Below are positions 62,297 to 64,000 of a stretch of 64,000 nucleotides of DNA, one piece after another. A program made the translations under genes and the position numbers. The notes beneath the pieces are model-generated. The model was not told where the DNA came from and did no database searches. It saw only the letters and a program-made list of their open reading frames with translations. Positions within the stretch are counted from its first letter, which is position 1, and each line of letters opens with the position of its first letter. Source of the DNA: Odiellus spinosus (lineage: Eukaryota; Arthropoda; Arachnida; Opiliones; Phalangiidae); contig OY987227.1 of the NCBI GenBank assembly GCA_963920705.1, positions 28,439,935-28,503,934 of the forward strand, in the 5' to 3' direction.

Positions 62297-63556
62297 CTGT
62301 TTGTCAAAGCTATCCCTATTTTTACGAATTCTAGCTTCAGACGAGCACCCCACCTATTCTTACTCCAAGACGAAAAGGCGGCAAACGAAAGAGGAAAGTA
62401 CGTCAGGGGTGGAGGCAGGAAGAATCTCTTAATTGGCTAGAAGTTTCTCAGGTAATAACCGCGAACGAGCCGAAGAGATCCCCCAACCAAGATAATAACG
62501 ACCTATTAGCAGTATTGCACGGAAAACCAAAAATTTGCCAACCAAAGAGAGAGAGAGAGATGCCCGGTAATCAAAATTATTAGCTATAACCAAAAGTCTA
62601 TTTTATTTCATAAAAGTAAACAACGCTAAGTAGCTTAATACTATCAGCAAAGGCCGAGGTAAATGTTCCCGCAGCTTCTGATTCGAGACACTCTAGTGGG
62701 TGCAACCGGTGTAAATAGTGAACGGAGGAAGCGACACTCTGCGGAGATAGTCTGCAGTTGGGAAGGAAGACAATATAGACAAGCACGGCCCGCCTAAATT
62801 CCGTCCCTCTCTTCCAACTCAAAATATCAAGGAAAAGTCCAAATTACTCGAGCCAGAGAGGGGTGATGCCTTTTTTGGTATATTTTTAAGTGATGGGTTA
62901 TGACGTAAAACTGGAACTTCGCTGATATTATTAAGCTACGGGGCGTTGTTTACTTTTATGGAATATGGTCATAGACTTTTGGCTATATAAACTTTTTCCA
63001 TAACGAGTTAAGAGAATAGAAAAATCAGAGGCGTATTGATACATAATGTTAAACCTAATAATGTCAAAAATAGTCGTTACAAATATTTCTTGTATTACGT
63101 GAATATAACCCCGTGTTAAATTGAGAGTTCTTACGTACTACTTTCTTTTCTACGAAGTTTAAAATTGCGTATTAATCCGCTTCATGTTTTTCTCCATACG
63201 GAAACTTCTCTCGAACAGAAGTATATTATAGAGTCCTCCCTGATTTTTCTATCTTAGATGTCTATAACTTTTGTCTACTCGCGTGATAAGAAATATTTTC
63301 GTAATGAGAAGCTTAATTGCGCGAACATATATAGAGGGTGGGTGGGGCTATAGAATCTGATCGAGGATTAATTTTAATTGGTTCATTAACGTTATAAATA
63401 GATTAATCCGGTTGTAGCCAACTATAAAGAGATTAATAAATGAACTTTGCAATTAACTCTACTTCAAATATAATTTATACGACCAAAAACCCATTAATGA
63501 GAACCAAGTGTCGAACTGTCCATTTCATATTTTGAAGTATACCCGAGGTAGAGAGC

Positions 63557-63800
63557 TTAAAGGGAAAATGAAAACTAACAAAAAGTCATTTTTAATCGAT
63601 TCCCTTATCCACCAGTAAAAAAATTTAAAACTTAACCAGAAATAGGCTTAGCTGGATTCATGGAGATCAACTGATTTTCTTCGCATTGATGGGTCAACAA
63701 CCAATCGAATGTTATCGTGGAGATCTCGTCTTAGGACCTTTTTGCTCAAAAACGCGAAGAAATTCAGAGTATCCATGAATTATATACTAGTTTTTTTTAT
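63557..63800. mobile_element. TTAA-type MITE family 2, truncated copy
   Basis: It starts TTAAAGGGAAAATGAAAACT, contains AATAGGCTTAGCTGGATTCA and an inner GGAGATC...GAGATCTC pair, then loses similarity before about 63800. Confidence 0.6.
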
Positions 63801-63816
63801 AGGGGCTGTTTAATTA

Positions 63817-64000
63817 ATAAAAGGGAGAATGCAACCTAACAACAAGTTATTTTTATGGATTCCTTATCGTTTAAATTGGCCTAGTCAAACAGTAAACAAA
63901 ATTACAAACAAATATTAAACTAGCAACAAAATAGGCTTAGCTGGATTCATTAAGATATCTTTAATTCCCCGTATAAGGACTAGCGTCCAATGAAATTGCT
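63817..64000. mobile_element. TTAA-type MITE family 2 copy running off the window
   Basis: AAAAGGGAGAATGCAACCTAAC starts within 25 bp of the end of the previous copy, in the same orientation, and continues through CGATTCC-like, GGCCTAGTC and AATAGGCTTAGC landmarks to the window edge. Confidence 0.7.

Larger units (their letters stand above)
59692..64000. other. Probable upstream intron of the TRIM9-like gene
   Basis: No RING, B-box or COS exon was recognised. It contains a complete hAT-like MITE (60958-61314), a family 3 copy (about 61980-62296) and two family 2 pieces at the right edge. Short open frames at 61318-61536 and 61565-61834 on the minus strand match nothing known to me. Confidence 0.5.

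Overview
This window is nuclear DNA from an intron-rich, AT-rich invertebrate animal, most likely a bilaterian. The support is GT-AG introns throughout, a metazoan-type U6 snRNA gene, and animal genes such as a TRIM9-class ubiquitin ligase and a kinectin/p180-type ER protein. The phylum cannot be fixed from the sequence alone.

Layout, left to right. (1) 230-1624 (+): a two-exon THAP gene with a P-transposase-like middle and an acidic tail. (2) 1922-5039: small DNA elements and a 2.7 kb element with 229-bp terminal inverted repeats, filled by a 201-bp and a 21-bp tandem array. (3) 6566-11867 (+): an acylphosphatase-fold gene in four exons, one of 17 nt, in which both canonical catalytic residues appear replaced. 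(4) 13110-14418 (-): EIF3K. (5) 15049-15154 (+): a U6 snRNA gene, then after about 70 bp L2HGDH (15222-17847, +). (6) 18295-22502 (-): EIF4A3, head to head with POLR2I (22890-23468, +). (7) 27258-33802 (-): an RRBP1/kinectin-like gene of about 13 exons. (8) 37243-40591: a nearly perfect 1.2 kb inverted duplication of a Harbinger/ISL2EU-type DDE transposon whose transposase carries a SWIM zinc finger. (9) 40592-52950: mostly AT-rich and repeat-filled, with two possible small exons. (10) 52957-59691 (-): the FN3 and SPRY exons of a TRIM9/67 gene; its RING, B-box and coiled-coil exons are not seen and should lie beyond the right edge.

The genes are mostly housekeeping: translation (EIF3K), exon-junction complex and splicing (EIF4A3, U6), transcription (POLR2I), mitochondrial metabolite repair (L2HGDH) and ER structure (RRBP1). 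No operon or trans-splicing signal was seen.

The accessory layer is unusually rich. At least five unrelated MITE families end in TTAAAG with TTAA flanks. There are hAT-like MITEs with CAGGG termini, a family with 7-bp target duplications represented by both a 292-bp copy and a 30-bp copy, nested insertions, and several tandem arrays inside introns. No retrovirus-like or capsid-bearing element was recognised.
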